Shown here: piece by piece, positions 54,962 to 63,678 of the stretch
How positions within the stretch are numbered: position 1 is the stretch's first letter
Layout of the letters: each line of letters opens with the position of its first letter
Source: Chitinophaga terrae (ex Kim and Jung 2007)
GTDB lineage: Bacteria > Bacteroidota > Bacteroidia > Chitinophagales > Chitinophagaceae
DNA: 64,000 bases
Assembly: GCF_900107795.1 (NCBI RefSeq)
Contig: NZ_FNRL01000029.1
Coordinates: 1-64,000 of the forward strand
Reading direction: 5' to 3'
Position numbers and translations under genes: made by a program
Notes under the pieces: generated by a model
Seen by the model: the letters and a program-made list of their open reading frames with translations, nothing else
Database searches by the model: none
What the model was told of the DNA's origin: nothing

Positions 54962-55777
54962 CTAGCGAACTACCTTCCTGATCTCTACCAGTTTCTCCAG
55001 CAGCTCTTCCAGCAGATCCAGGTGCAGCATATTGGCGCCATCAGATTTTGCTTTGGAAGGATCAGGATGTGTTTCTATGAATAAACCATCAGCGCCTGTT
55101 GCAATAGCTGCTTTCGCTATAGTGCCTATCAGGTGAGGGTTACCGCCGGTAACGCCGCTGCTTTGGTTAGGTTGTTGCAAGGAGTGCGTACAATCCATGA
55201 TCACCGGTTCTCCGAACTGTTTCATGATAGGAATATTCCTGTAATCCACCACCAGGTCCTGGTAGCCGAACGTTGTACCGCGCTCTGTAAGCATAATGCG
55301 ATCGTTGCCCGCTCCCTTTATCTTTTCAACAGCAAATTTCATTGCTTCCCCGCTCAGGAACTGGCCTTTCTTCACATTAACGAATTTGCCTGTTTCCGCT
55401 GCGGCGATCAGTATATCCGTCTGGCGACATAAGAACGCCGGGATCTGCAATACATCCACGTATGCAGCAGCCATTGCAGCTTCTGCAGCAGAGTGGATAT
55501 CTGAAGTCACCGGAACATTAAAGTGCTTGCCTATCTTGTTTACCAGCTCCAGTCCTTCCACATCTCCTATACCCGTAAAAGAATGTACACTGGTACGGTT
55601 AGCCTTACGGTAAGATGCTTTGAATATATAAGGAATGGATAAACGTTTACAAATAGCCGTCACACGTTCTGCTACTGTCATCAGTATCGATTCTTCCTCC
55701 ACCACACAAGGACCTGCAATCAGGAAGAAATTTTCCGGGTTATACTGCTCCTGGAACAATGATTTTAAATGCTTCAT
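54962..55777 (-). CDS. kdsA: 3-deoxy-8-phosphooctulonate synthase
   Basis: A 271-aa TIM-barrel enzyme that joins PEP and arabinose-5-phosphate to make KDO-8-phosphate for LPS. The IAGPCVVEEE start (about residues 20-29), FKASYRKANRTS, the VTSDIHS segment, DVLQIPAFLCRQTD and FIETHPDPSKAKSDGANM are all family motifs. No other KDO gene is adjacent. Confidence 0.95.
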   Translation of the reverse strand: MKHLKSLFQEQYNPENFFLIAGPCVVEEESILMTVAERVTAICKRLSIPYIFKASYRKANRTSVHSFTGIGDVEGLELVNKIGKHFNVPVTSDIHSAAEAAMAAAYVDVLQIPAFLCRQTDILIAAAETGKFVNVKKGQFLSGEAMKFAVEKIKGAGNDRIMLTERGTTFGYQDLVVDYRNIPIMKQFGEPVIMDCTHSLQQPNQSSGVTGGNPHLIGTIAKAAIATGADGLFIETHPDPSKAKSDGANMLHLDLLEELLEKLVEIRKVVR

Positions 55778-55803
55778 TTTATATGGGTCTTTGTTAGAAG
55801 GTG

Positions 55804-55811
55804 CAAAGATA
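55804..55811 (-). promoter_or_regulatory. -7 element candidate of kdsA
   Basis: TATCTTTG on the minus strand is a perfect TAnnTTTG, 26 bp before the kdsA start. No clear -33 TTTG is seen at the usual distance. Confidence 0.4.
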
Positions 55812-56024
55812 AGCCTTTTTAAAGGCTAATCCCTATTATCAGCGCCTATATCACGGCCTGAAATGCTAATATTGTCATAAAATTGTAATCTGACGAGGTT
55901 GTCTCATCATCTCATTTGCTTTCATTGTTATAGCATTGTCATGCTGCGAAGGGGACTGAATGTAAATACAGCGGAAGCAGTTAATATTACGGTCCGATTT
56001 AAAAAGTTACAACCATAATTTGTT

Positions 56025-56963
56025 ATGAAGAAAGATAAGATCCTGGTAATTGGCGCCTGTGGCCAGATTGGCGTAGAGTTGACACTAGCGTTAAGGAAGA
56101 TGTATGGAGATGCTAACGTAGTAGCTTCAGACCTGAGGGAGGAACATGAACTGCTGAAAGGCACAGGACCTTATGTGTCGCTGGATGTGATGAACAAAGA
56201 AATGTTGCACGTACTGGTGATCCGACATAACATTACCCAGATCTACCTGCTGGCGGCTATCCTTTCTGCCACCGGCGAAAAGAACCCGTTACTGGCATGG
56301 CATATCAATATGCAAAGCCTGCTGAACGTACTGGATATTGCGAAAGAAGAGAACCTGGATAAAGTTTACTGGCCAAGCTCCATCGCAGTATTTGGTCCTA
56401 ACTCTCCTGCTAAGGAAACGCCTCAGCATACGATCATCGAACCAACTACCATCTATGGTATCAGCAAATTTGCAGGCGAACGCTGGTGCGAATACTACAA
56501 CCACCGTTTCGGCGTAGATGTACGCAGTCTTCGTTACCCGGGCCTTATCAGCTATAAATCTGCACCCGGCGGAGGAACGACCGATTACGCAGTTGAAATT
56601 TTCCATGAAGCGAAAGAACATCAGAAATACACCAGCTTCCTGTCGGAAAATACTTACCTGCCTATGATGTACATGCCGGATGCCATCAGGGCTACCATAG
56701 AACTGATGGAAGCAGATGCCGCCAAGATCACTGTCCGTTCTGCCTATAACTTGTCTGCCATGAGTTTCTCGCCAAAAGAAATAGGTGCAGAGATCAGGAA
56801 GCATATACCTTCGTTTGAACTCAGTTACCAGCCGGATTACCGTCAGCAGATCGCCGATGGCTGGCCGGATAGCATGGACGATTCACAGGCCCGCAAAGAC
56901 TGGGGTTGGAAACCGGAATATGACCTGGAAAAGATGACGGCAGATATGTTGAAAAATATTTAA
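56025..56963 (+). CDS. NAD-dependent epimerase/dehydratase family, probable L-threonine 3-dehydrogenase
   Basis: A 312-aa extended SDR. The NAD loop is VIGACGQIGVEL (about residues 8-19), and YGISKFAGE holds the Tyr/Lys pair. The SLRYPGLISYKSAPGGGTTDYAV segment (in two parts) is typical of the SDR-type L-threonine dehydrogenase known from other Bacteroidota, which gives 2-amino-3-ketobutyrate. The usual partner, 2-amino-3-ketobutyrate CoA ligase (kbl), is not in the window. Other epimerases are possible but less likely. Confidence 0.8.
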   Translation: MKKDKILVIGACGQIGVELTLALRKMYGDANVVASDLREEHELLKGTGPYVSLDVMNKEMLHVLVIRHNITQIYLLAAILSATGEKNPLLAWHINMQSLLNVLDIAKEENLDKVYWPSSIAVFGPNSPAKETPQHTIIEPTTIYGISKFAGERWCEYYNHRFGVDVRSLRYPGLISYKSAPGGGTTDYAVEIFHEAKEHQKYTSFLSENTYLPMMYMPDAIRATIELMEADAAKITVRSAYNLSAMSFSPKEIGAEIRKHIPSFELSYQPDYRQQIADGWPDSMDDSQARKDWGWKPEYDLEKMTADMLKNI

Positions 56964-56993
56964 TCACTGCAGGTTACACAAAATAGCAAAAGA

Positions 56994-57018
56994 GGCTGAC
57001 CCACATTACAGGTCAGCC
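56994..57018. terminator. Terminator between the epimerase-like gene and the sigma factor
   Basis: GGCTGACC (56994-57001) pairs perfectly with GGTCAGCC (57011-57018) around a 9-nt loop. It lies between convergent genes; T-runs are weak. Confidence 0.6.
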
Positions 57019-57063
57019 CTTATTATCTATGATAGTTATCGTTTGCCCATCTCCGGGATACAT

Positions 57064-57912
57064 CTACTCAATAACAAACTGCTTCAGTTTATTCGGGTCT
57101 ACCACGTTATTGATGCGCAGGATCGTATTTCCATCTTCGCTGACATCAAAGATCTGGCAGGTAACTACACGGCCCTTGTACGTATAAACGAAAGCCGGTT
57201 GATGATTCACCCACCTGAAAGTAACTTCCGCTTTGGATAAATACCTGGTATAAATAATCTGCAATATTTCCAGGACATCCGTAACGCCTTCCGTGATCTT
57301 GCGAACCACTTTCAGTTGGCCGCCATCCGCCACCATCGTCACTTCCGAATATAACATACTTTCCAGCCGCTTTACATCTCCCTGCCTGATCGCATCTATG
57401 TAATCAGCTAACAGCCTGGAAGTCTGTTGTTGCTGCGCCGCCGTTCTCACAGCCGGTCCCGGCTTAAATAGCCTTGTTTTTGCACGGCTTAACAGTTTCC
57501 TGGAGTATTCTTCCGAAATGGAAAGCACAGCTGCTATTTCCTTATGGTCGTAGTCGAAGCTCTCGCGAAGTATAAATACCGCCCGCTCCATGGTGCTCAA
57601 ACGCTCCATTAGTACCATCAGCGAATACGAAAGGATATCTTTCATATTGATGTTTTTATCTGCGTTATCGTCTGTTGCCACAGGCTCCGGCAGCCATTCG
57701 GGTGTTGCAGCGCTAACCCGTTTGTTCCTGTTCTTGGTATTAATAGCCAGGTTGATGACACTTCTTATCAGGTAATTTTTTTCGTCGTTCACCCCTTCGC
57801 GGGAAGTGGTGTAATACTTCGATACTACTTCCTGTACTACGTCCTTTGCATCTTCTACCGAGCCAAGGATATTATAGGCGTAAGGAAAGAGCAACTGTTG
57901 ATAGGCTTCCAT
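57064..57912 (-). CDS. ECF41-type RNA polymerase sigma factor with SnoaL-like extension
   Basis: A 282-aa sigma factor: region 2 at about 1-65, region 4 at about 105-150, then a C-terminal SnoaL-like domain (about 165-282). Marks of the ECF41 group are visible: WLPEP (73-77) in the linker, DGGQLK (196-201; usual DGGGK) and DPNKL (272-276; usual NPDKL). In this group the extension takes the place of an anti-sigma factor and controls activity. The AhpD-like gene is 24 bp upstream on the same strand, the standard partner. The signal sensed is unknown. Confidence 0.85.
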   Translation of the reverse strand: MEAYQQLLFPYAYNILGSVEDAKDVVQEVVSKYYTTSREGVNDEKNYLIRSVINLAINTKNRNKRVSAATPEWLPEPVATDDNADKNINMKDILSYSLMVLMERLSTMERAVFILRESFDYDHKEIAAVLSISEEYSRKLLSRAKTRLFKPGPAVRTAAQQQQTSRLLADYIDAIRQGDVKRLESMLYSEVTMVADGGQLKVVRKITEGVTDVLEILQIIYTRYLSKAEVTFRWVNHQPAFVYTYKGRVVTCQIFDVSEDGNTILRINNVVDPNKLKQFVIE

Positions 57913-57936
57913 AATCCGGTGCTTTTGAATTTAAAT

Positions 57937-58389
57937 TTAGGCAAATTGTCCAACCTGGTAACCTCCCGGAACTGTAAGGAAGGCGCGGTTAAGCCTGTTC
58001 CAGGTGTTGATAGCCGCTACTGCAAGGGTAATATCGGCAATTTGCTGTTTGTTGAAAAAACGGCTTATTTCTTCATATGTTTCGTCTGTTACGTGCAGGG
58101 TGTTCACTTCTTCTGCATAAGCCAGTACCGCTCTTTCTGCGTCCGTGTAGTAAGGGCATTCCCTCCAGGCGCTTAAAGAATATAAACGTTGAGGATCTTC
58201 TCCTAACGCGATGGCGTCTTTATAGTGCATATCCAGGCAAAATGCGCAGCCATTGATAGTAGATATGCGGAAGTTGATCAGCTCCAGTAAAATAGGGTCT
58301 AACCCGCTTTTCTTTACATAACCGCCTAACCTGAAAAGACCGTCTGAAAATGCTTTAGGAAGTTCCATGAAATTAATTCTTGCTTGCAT
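57937..58389 (-). CDS. Carboxymuconolactone decarboxylase/AhpD-like protein
   Basis: A 150-aa helical protein of the AhpD/CMD family with the redox motif CAFC (Cys48 and Cys51) followed by His55 in CLDMH, the arrangement of alkylhydroperoxidase-like members. It is the first gene of the pair with the ECF41-type sigma factor. Proteins of this kind are the usual genomic partners of ECF41 and are thought to be its targets. The reaction is not known here; antioxidant or thiol-disulfide work is likely. Confidence 0.85.
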   Translation of the reverse strand: MQARINFMELPKAFSDGLFRLGGYVKKSGLDPILLELINFRISTINGCAFCLDMHYKDAIALGEDPQRLYSLSAWRECPYYTDAERAVLAYAEEVNTLHVTDETYEEISRFFNKQQIADITLAVAAINTWNRLNRAFLTVPGGYQVGQFA

Positions 58390-58433
58390 GACTGTTAGTT
58401 TTTAAAATGATTGTTTGCGTTTAACAGTAATAA

Positions 58434-58460
58434 GACCAAACAGGAAATCAAAACGTGACA
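58434..58460 (-). promoter_or_regulatory. ECF41-type promoter of the AhpD-sigma operon
   Basis: On the minus strand TGTCACG (58454-58460) is followed after exactly 16 bp by GGTC (58434-58437). The published ECF41 consensus is TGTCACA-N16-CGTC, so 9 of 11 positions and the spacing agree. It lies 45 bp before the AhpD-like start, which predicts autoregulation. Confidence 0.6.
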
Positions 58461-58485
58461 ACTTCCGGAAAAAATTTCAAAAAAA

Positions 58486-58516
58486 AATTCCCAGCCTGTT
58501 TAAAGGGCTGGGAATT
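58486..58516 (-). terminator. Terminator of the cysHDN operon
   Basis: AATTCCCAGCC pairs perfectly with GGCTGGGAATT around a 9-nt loop; the minus strand then has a T-run (A-run on the plus strand at 58479-58487). Confidence 0.85.
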
Positions 58517-58538
58517 AAGTAGTTATAAAAATAAATCG

Positions 58539-59786
58539 TCAGATCACGAATCCTACCCCTACGGTAGTATTGTTGAATTCATCGATTAAGATAAAAGCGC
58601 CGTTAGCCGGGTTATCAGCATATTTATCTGCAAAAACGGGAGCGGCTGTTCGCAGGGTGATCCTGCCAATATCGTTCAGTCCCATTTCCGTTTTGTTATC
58701 ATGCTGGGTGAGAGTCGTTACATCCGTTACGAAGTTGATCTGTGAAACTTTGGCTTTAACGCGGTTAACGCCATGTTGCAACAGGTAGGTTTTACCCGCC
58801 GCCAGTTTTTGCTGATCCATCCAGCAGATATCGGCAGTGAGTTCTTTCAGCGGTTCGGCAACGGCGTCGGATTTCACCAGCATATTGCCCCTGCTGCTAT
58901 CGATCTCGTCTTCCAGGGTGATCACCACGCTTTCTTTGGCATGGGCTACCTCCAGTTGTTTCTCGAACTGTTCGATGGTTTTGATCCTGCTTTTCTGACC
59001 GCTGGGGAGCGAAATAACTTCATCGCCTACACGGAACTGCCCGCTGGCCACTTTACCGGCGAATCCGCGGAAATCGTGGTATTCGGTGGTCCGTGGGCGG
59101 ATCACGCTTTGTATAGGAAACCTTGCGGGGTGTTGCTTGTCTGCATGATCGAAAGATACGCCTTCCAGGTACTCGAGCAGGGAAGGACCCTCGTACCAGT
59201 CGATAGCCCCGGTACGGGAAGCTACGTTTTCGCCATACAGGGAAGAGATCGGGATGAACTGTACCGATTGGCCTTTATAGCCTGCATTGTCCAATACCTG
59301 CTGGAAGTCTTCCACTATCTGGTTGAAGCGGGCCTGGTTGTATTCTACCAGGTCCATTTTATTCACACATACTACCAGGTAGGGGATACGCAGCAGGTTG
59401 GCGATAAAGAAGTGACGATGCGTTTGTTCCACGATTCCTTTGCGGGCGTCGATAAGGATCAGGGATACCTGGGCGTTGGAAGCGCCGGTAACCATGTTCC
59501 GGGTATATTCGATATGCCCCGGGGTATCGGCAATAATATATTTACGGGTAGGGGTAGAGAAGTAGATATGCGCCACATCGATGGTGATACCCTGTTCTCT
59601 TTCAGCTACCAGGCCGTCTGTTAATAAGGAAAGATCAGTATAATCAAGCCCTTTGCGTTTGCTGGCTGCATGTAATGCTTCCATTTTATCCTGGGGGATG
59701 GAATTGGTGTCGTAAAGTAAACGACCAATGAGCGTACTTTTTCCATCATCTACACTACCTGAAGTGGCTATACGTAAAACCTCCAT
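58539..59786 (-). CDS. cysN: Sulfate adenylyltransferase, GTPase subunit
   Basis: A 415-aa elongation-factor-like GTPase that drives CysD-catalysed sulfate activation. G1 is SGSVDDGKST (about residues 9-18), G3 is DTPGHIEY and G4 is NKMD. There is no C-terminal APS kinase (CysC) domain, as shown by the length. It is the last gene of cysH-cysD-cysN, 30 bp after cysD. Confidence 0.95.
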   Translation of the reverse strand: MEVLRIATSGSVDDGKSTLIGRLLYDTNSIPQDKMEALHAASKRKGLDYTDLSLLTDGLVAEREQGITIDVAHIYFSTPTRKYIIADTPGHIEYTRNMVTGASNAQVSLILIDARKGIVEQTHRHFFIANLLRIPYLVVCVNKMDLVEYNQARFNQIVEDFQQVLDNAGYKGQSVQFIPISSLYGENVASRTGAIDWYEGPSLLEYLEGVSFDHADKQHPARFPIQSVIRPRTTEYHDFRGFAGKVASGQFRVGDEVISLPSGQKSRIKTIEQFEKQLEVAHAKESVVITLEDEIDSSRGNMLVKSDAVAEPLKELTADICWMDQQKLAAGKTYLLQHGVNRVKAKVSQINFVTDVTTLTQHDNKTEMGLNDIGRITLRTAAPVFADKYADNPANGAFILIDEFNNTTVGVGFVI

Positions 59787-59816
59787 ATATGTTGCTGGGT
59801 TTTGAATTAAAGTTGA

Positions 59817-60725
59817 TTAGAAGTATCCTGCCTGTTTTCTTTTTTCCATGGCGGCTTCGGAGCGTTTGTCGTCTATTCTTGCGCCGCGTTCGGAGATCTT
59901 GGCTTCCATGATCTCTGCAATGATATCTTCCAGTTTATCGGCTTCTGAAAGTACGGCAGCGGTACAGGTCATGTCTCCGACCGTACGGAAACGGACTTTG
60001 CTGCGGAAAGGCACTTCGTCGGCAGTTGTATTGAGGAAAGAGGAGTAAGGCCAGTAAAGTCCGTCTCTTTCGATGATCTCTCTTTCGTGCGAGAAATAGA
60101 TGGATGGGATGCGCAGGTTTTCCCTTACGATGTAATTCCATACATCTAATTCCGTCCAGTTGGAGATAGGGAATACCCTAACGTTTTCGCCTATATTAAT
60201 TTTGCCGTTCAGGATATCGAAGAGTTCAGGGCGCTGCATTTTTGCGTTCCACTGCCCAAATTCGTCCCGTACGCTGAAGATCCTTTCCTTGGCGCGGGCT
60301 TTTTCTTCATCACGGCGGGCGCCGCCGATGCAGGCGTCGAATTTGCCTTCTTCGATTGCATCCAGGAGGGTTACAGTCTGAAGGGCATTACGGCTTGCGT
60401 ATTTACCTGTTTCTTCCTGTACTTTTCCCTGGTCTATGCTATCCTGTACTTTACGTATAATGATATCCAGTCCCAGCTCGTTTACCAGCCAGTCGCGGAA
60501 TTCGATGGTTTCAGGGAAGTTATGGCCTGTATCCACGTGTAATAACGGGAAAGGGATCTTACCCGGGTAAAATGCTTTTTGTGCTAACCTGACAAGGGTG
60601 ATAGAATCTTTTCCACCTGAAAAAAGTAATACAGGCTTCTCAAATTGCGCTACTGTTTCACGAAGAATATAAATTGCTTCGTCTTCCAGTGCCTGCGGGA
60701 ATTCCCAATTTATTTTATTAGTCAT
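59817..60725 (-). CDS. cysD: Sulfate adenylyltransferase, small subunit
   Basis: A 302-aa ATP-pyrophosphatase-fold enzyme that makes APS from sulfate and ATP. The start at 60725 (MTNKINWEFPQ) is chosen because the longer frame would run into cysH. The PP-loop is LLFSGGKDSI (about residues 30-39), HVDTGHNFPETI and GGARRDEEKARAKER follow, and the TAAVLS segment near the C-terminus is typical. It lies between cysH (31 bp) and cysN (30 bp). Confidence 0.95.
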   Translation of the reverse strand: MTNKINWEFPQALEDEAIYILRETVAQFEKPVLLFSGGKDSITLVRLAQKAFYPGKIPFPLLHVDTGHNFPETIEFRDWLVNELGLDIIIRKVQDSIDQGKVQEETGKYASRNALQTVTLLDAIEEGKFDACIGGARRDEEKARAKERIFSVRDEFGQWNAKMQRPELFDILNGKINIGENVRVFPISNWTELDVWNYIVRENLRIPSIYFSHEREIIERDGLYWPYSSFLNTTADEVPFRSKVRFRTVGDMTCTAAVLSEADKLEDIIAEIMEAKISERGARIDDKRSEAAMEKRKQAGYF

Positions 60726-60756
60726 AGACTCTGCTGATTTAACGCTTAAAGAATGA

Positions 60757-61440
60757 TTAACCGTGCAATCCACATTCCTTGTGTGACTGCTCCCACCACC
60801 AACGGCCGGCGCGGGGATGTTCACCGGGTTCGATGGCGCGTGTACACGGTGCGCAGCCGATACTGATAAACCCTTTATCGTGAAGTTTATTATAAGGAAC
60901 CTTGTGTTTTTCGAGGTACGCTAAAACTTCGTCGTAGCCCCAGTGAATGAGGGGGTTGTATTTGTACATGCGGCGTTGTTCGTCCCACTCGAGGATTTCC
61001 ATACCCTGGCGGTTTTCAGACTGTTCGGCGCGCAGGCCGGTGATCCAAACCTTTACGCCTTCCAACGCCCTGTTTAAAGGAACGATCTTGCGGATGCGAC
61101 AACACTCTTTACGGTTGTCTATTGATTCATAAAAGCTGTTGGGGCCTTTTTCTGATACCAGTTTCTCTACGGCGGCAGTTTCCGGGTAATAAACGGCAAT
61201 AGGTTGGTTGTAACGGGCCATGGTCAGGTCCATTACATCGTATGTCTCCTGGAAAAGTCGGCCAGTGTCAAGGGTAAATACTTTCACTGGTAAATGATTC
61301 CGCCAGATAATATCTGATATTACCTGGTCTTCCTGGCCAAAGGAGGTGGAAAAGGCTACGCCTCCGGGAAATTGTTCCAGCAGGTAGCTGATGGCTTCCT
61401 CAACCGGTTTGTTGGCCAGTGCGGTGGTAATGTCTGTCAT
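60757..61440 (-). CDS. cysH: Assimilatory adenylyl-sulfate (APS) reductase
   Basis: A 227-aa reductase of the CysH family. The PAPS/APS-binding core starts with FSTSFGQEDQV (about residues 30-40). Cys113-Cys114 and Cys196-x-x-Cys199 form the 4Fe-4S site that marks APS reductases; the catalytic Cys223 is in KECGLHG. The enzyme should therefore take APS directly and needs no CysC, which agrees with the lack of cysC here. First gene of the operon. A TATTTTTG -7-like element is at 61495-61502. Confidence 0.9.
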   Translation of the reverse strand: MTDITTALANKPVEEAISYLLEQFPGGVAFSTSFGQEDQVISDIIWRNHLPVKVFTLDTGRLFQETYDVMDLTMARYNQPIAVYYPETAAVEKLVSEKGPNSFYESIDNRKECCRIRKIVPLNRALEGVKVWITGLRAEQSENRQGMEILEWDEQRRMYKYNPLIHWGYDEVLAYLEKHKVPYNKLHDKGFISIGCAPCTRAIEPGEHPRAGRWWWEQSHKECGLHG

Positions 61441-61494
61441 TTAAGTACGATTGATTGATAGTGCCAGCGAAGTAGAAATTAATCACTTCATCGA

Positions 61495-61502
61495 CAAAAA
61501 TA
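61495..61502 (-). promoter_or_regulatory. -7 element candidate of cysHDN
   Basis: TATTTTTG on the minus strand is a perfect TAnnTTTG, 54 bp before the cysH start. A -33 match is weak. Rrf2 control is possible but no operator was identified. Confidence 0.35.
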
Positions 61503-61613
61503 CATAAATCCTATAAAAAAGATAGACTAATTTTTACCGGCGGTCCTGAAATTTTTAAGCGGTGGATGTGAATTTTTTCGCAAGTGTTGGTTGGTCCAAT
61601 TCTGAAAATAAAA

Positions 61614-61641
61614 AGGCTGACCATTTTCCAATGGCCAGCCT
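61614..61641 (-). terminator. Terminator of the Rrf2-family gene
   Basis: AGGCTGACCATT pairs with AATGGCCAGCCT (11 of 12 positions) around a 4-nt loop. On the minus strand the stem is followed by a T-rich tract. It separates the Rrf2 gene from cysH. Confidence 0.75.
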
Positions 61642-61662
61642 CAATAATCAAAAGTAATTCGA

Positions 61663-62076
61663 TTACCTTGTCAGGATATCTTTTAAACTCTTGTTTTCCA
61701 ATATTTTAAGTGTGGAGTCCCTTACTTTTCCCATCACTTCGTTGAGCCCACAGGTGGCCTCATCTCTGCAGTTTTCGCAGCGTTCATAGTAATTCAGACT
61801 CACACAAGGTAATAAGGCAATGGGTCCGTCCAGCAGGCGGATAATTTTAGCCAGGGCGATCTCCTTGGGAGGACGCATCAGGTAATAGCCGCCGCCTTTT
61901 CCCTTTTTACTACCCAGGATTCCGGCATTTTTCAGCTCCAGCAGGATATTTTCCAGGAATTTGATGGAAATATTTTTTTCCTGGGCAATCTCGGATATCA
62001 GGATTGGTCCTTTATCTACATTCTCTGCCAGGTGAATCAATGCGTGAAATGCGTATTGTGTTTTCTTTGATAACAT
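61663..62076 (-). CDS. Rrf2-family transcriptional regulator with iron-sulfur cysteines
   Basis: A 137-aa winged-helix protein. The KTQYAFHALIHLAE start, the ISIKFLENILLELKNAGIL recognition-helix segment and GKGGGYYLMRPP wing are Rrf2/IscR marks. Cys91, Cys100, Cys103 and Cys109 lie in the usual cluster-binding loop (IscR has Cys92, 98 and 104). It sits directly upstream of cysHDN with its own terminator between, so control of sulfate assimilation is likely but inferred. Its -7 element is at 62128-62135. Confidence 0.85.
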   Translation of the reverse strand: MLSKKTQYAFHALIHLAENVDKGPILISEIAQEKNISIKFLENILLELKNAGILGSKKGKGGGYYLMRPPKEIALAKIIRLLDGPIALLPCVSLNYYERCENCRDEATCGLNEVMGKVRDSTLKILENKSLKDILTR

Positions 62077-62127
62077 AATCCCTCCAGGATGTTCTTTAAG
62101 TGGTGGTGAGCACTAAAAATCTGGCTG

Positions 62128-62135
62128 CAAAGATA
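62128..62135 (-). promoter_or_regulatory. -7 element candidate of the Rrf2-family gene
   Basis: TATCTTTG on the minus strand is a perfect TAnnTTTG, 51 bp before the Rrf2 start. No clear -33 element. Confidence 0.35.
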
Positions 62136-62189
62136 AGCAGTTTTTCCCGTCTGCAGTCGGAGCGGCGCCAGATATTGATTTTCAATCCG

Positions 62190-62909
62190 TTAGCCCAGGT
62201 TCAATACATCACGCATGGTAAATACACCTTTTTTATCGTGTATATACTCGGCGGCTACAACAGCGCCGGCGGCAAAGCCCTGGCGGGAGTGAGCGGTATG
62301 AGTGATAGTGATATCGTCGATCTCTGAGGTATAAGTAACTGTGTGGGTACCCGGAGCCGGATCTATCCGTTTGGAGACGATGCCGAGGTTGGCTGCCTGG
62401 TCTGTATCTTCATTTACCCAGCCTGATTTGCGTGGCACCACTTCCAGGATCTGTTCGGCCAGGGAAATAGCGGTTCCGCTGGGCGCATCTTTCTTCTGGG
62501 TATGATGGATCTCTTCCATCTTGATATTGTACTGCGGCTGGCTCGCCATAAGAGCTGCCAGTTTTTTATTTACCTCGAAGAAGATATTTACACCAATACT
62601 GAAGTTGGTAGTATGGAGAAAAGACTGGTTCTTTTCTTTGCAAAGCGCCTTGATCTCCGGAAGTTTCTCTAACCAGCCGGTGGTGCCGCTTACTACCGGT
62701 ACATTTGCATCGAAGCACTTGAGGATATTGTGGTAGGCGGTTTCAGGAGTGGTGAATTCAATTGCAACATCGGCCTTGCTAAGGTGTTCCTTTTCGAGCA
62801 GGTGCTGGCTGTTGATATCAATTTTGAGGATCACCTCATGTCCTTTTGCCGTAGCAATAGCATCTATTGCCTGGCCCATTTTCCCATATCCTATAAGTGC
62901 AATTTTCAT
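62190..62909 (-). CDS. dapB: 4-hydroxy-tetrahydrodipicolinate reductase
   Basis: A 239-aa enzyme of lysine and diaminopimelate synthesis. The NAD(P) loop is LIGYGKMGQAI (about residues 4-14), VSGTTGW and the EIHHTQKKDAPSGTA segment (about residues 133-147) hold the active site. It is slightly shorter than the E. coli enzyme, as in other Bacteroidota. It follows the DUF5683 gene by 46 bp in a parB-DUF5683-dapB order. Confidence 0.95.
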   Translation of the reverse strand: MKIALIGYGKMGQAIDAIATAKGHEVILKIDINSQHLLEKEHLSKADVAIEFTTPETAYHNILKCFDANVPVVSGTTGWLEKLPEIKALCKEKNQSFLHTTNFSIGVNIFFEVNKKLAALMASQPQYNIKMEEIHHTQKKDAPSGTAISLAEQILEVVPRKSGWVNEDTDQAANLGIVSKRIDPAPGTHTVTYTSEIDDITITHTAHSRQGFAAGAVVAAEYIHDKKGVFTMRDVLNLG

Positions 62910-62955
62910 GACTTTATCGATGTTGTATGTTAGGTTGATTAAATGTGATTAGCGA

Positions 62956-63678
62956 TCAGCGACCAGCGAAGTACTTGCTGCGGGTCGATTTTTTACCGCC
63001 ACCGATGGAGAGGGTTATCCCAACGCCCAGTGTACGGTTATTGATGAGGGTAGGAGAGATCCTCATACTCAGGTCGTCTGACATATCAAAGTTCTTCAGG
63101 TGCGCAAACACCGTTGCATCCACGATATTCAGACCATAAGCCAGGATGAAGAACAATACGGAATAGTCGACATACTGCCTGAACTGATCCCGGTTCAGTT
63201 TTAAATACTCGGTATCATAAGGTACAGTTTCGCCTGTATCATTGGTGTCGGGGTTGCCGTCCATTCTCAGGCGGTAGGCATCCCTGAACATTTTGTAAAC
63301 TTTCATATTGTCTATGAAGAAATAGGTACAGGTACCCAGTGCTGCATAAACAAGCGGCATTTTCCAATATTCCCTGTTATAGGCTTGTCCAAGACCTGGA
63401 AAAACAGCCGAGTAAAGCGCTGCTTTCCTGGGGCTGTGAGGCAGTTTGGAGTTGGGCACATAAGCCGAATCTGTAAACAGGCTGTTGTTAGCCTTTTTTA
63501 CTGTATCAGCGGGGCGGATTGGAGTAGTAGTAATGCTGATCGTGGTGTCGGCGCCTGTGGTGTGTACAGGCCGCAGTGTATCCTGTTGCGCCTGCAATGG
63601 TACCACGAGCACTACAACCAGCAAAAACAATAAGAAATAACGTAATGATCGAGTTATATATCCAGCCAGATTAGCCAC
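62956..63678 (-). CDS. DUF5683 membrane protein
   Basis: A 240-aa protein with a signal or anchor helix (YFLLFLLVVVLVVPLQAQ) and a DUF5683 region: SPRKAALYSAVFPGLGQAYNREYWK (about residues 81-105 in parts) and a following hydrophobic segment. The start is a GTG at 63678 that overlaps the parB stop by 8 bp, so translation is probably coupled. The parB-DUF5683-dapB order is common in the phylum. Function unknown. Confidence 0.8.
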   Translation of the reverse strand: MANLAGYITRSLRYFLLFLLVVVLVVPLQAQQDTLRPVHTTGADTTISITTTPIRPADTVKKANNSLFTDSAYVPNSKLPHSPRKAALYSAVFPGLGQAYNREYWKMPLVYAALGTCTYFFIDNMKVYKMFRDAYRLRMDGNPDTNDTGETVPYDTEYLKLNRDQFRQYVDYSVLFFILAYGLNIVDATVFAHLKNFDMSDDLSMRISPTLINNRTLGVGITLSIGGGKKSTRSKYFAGR

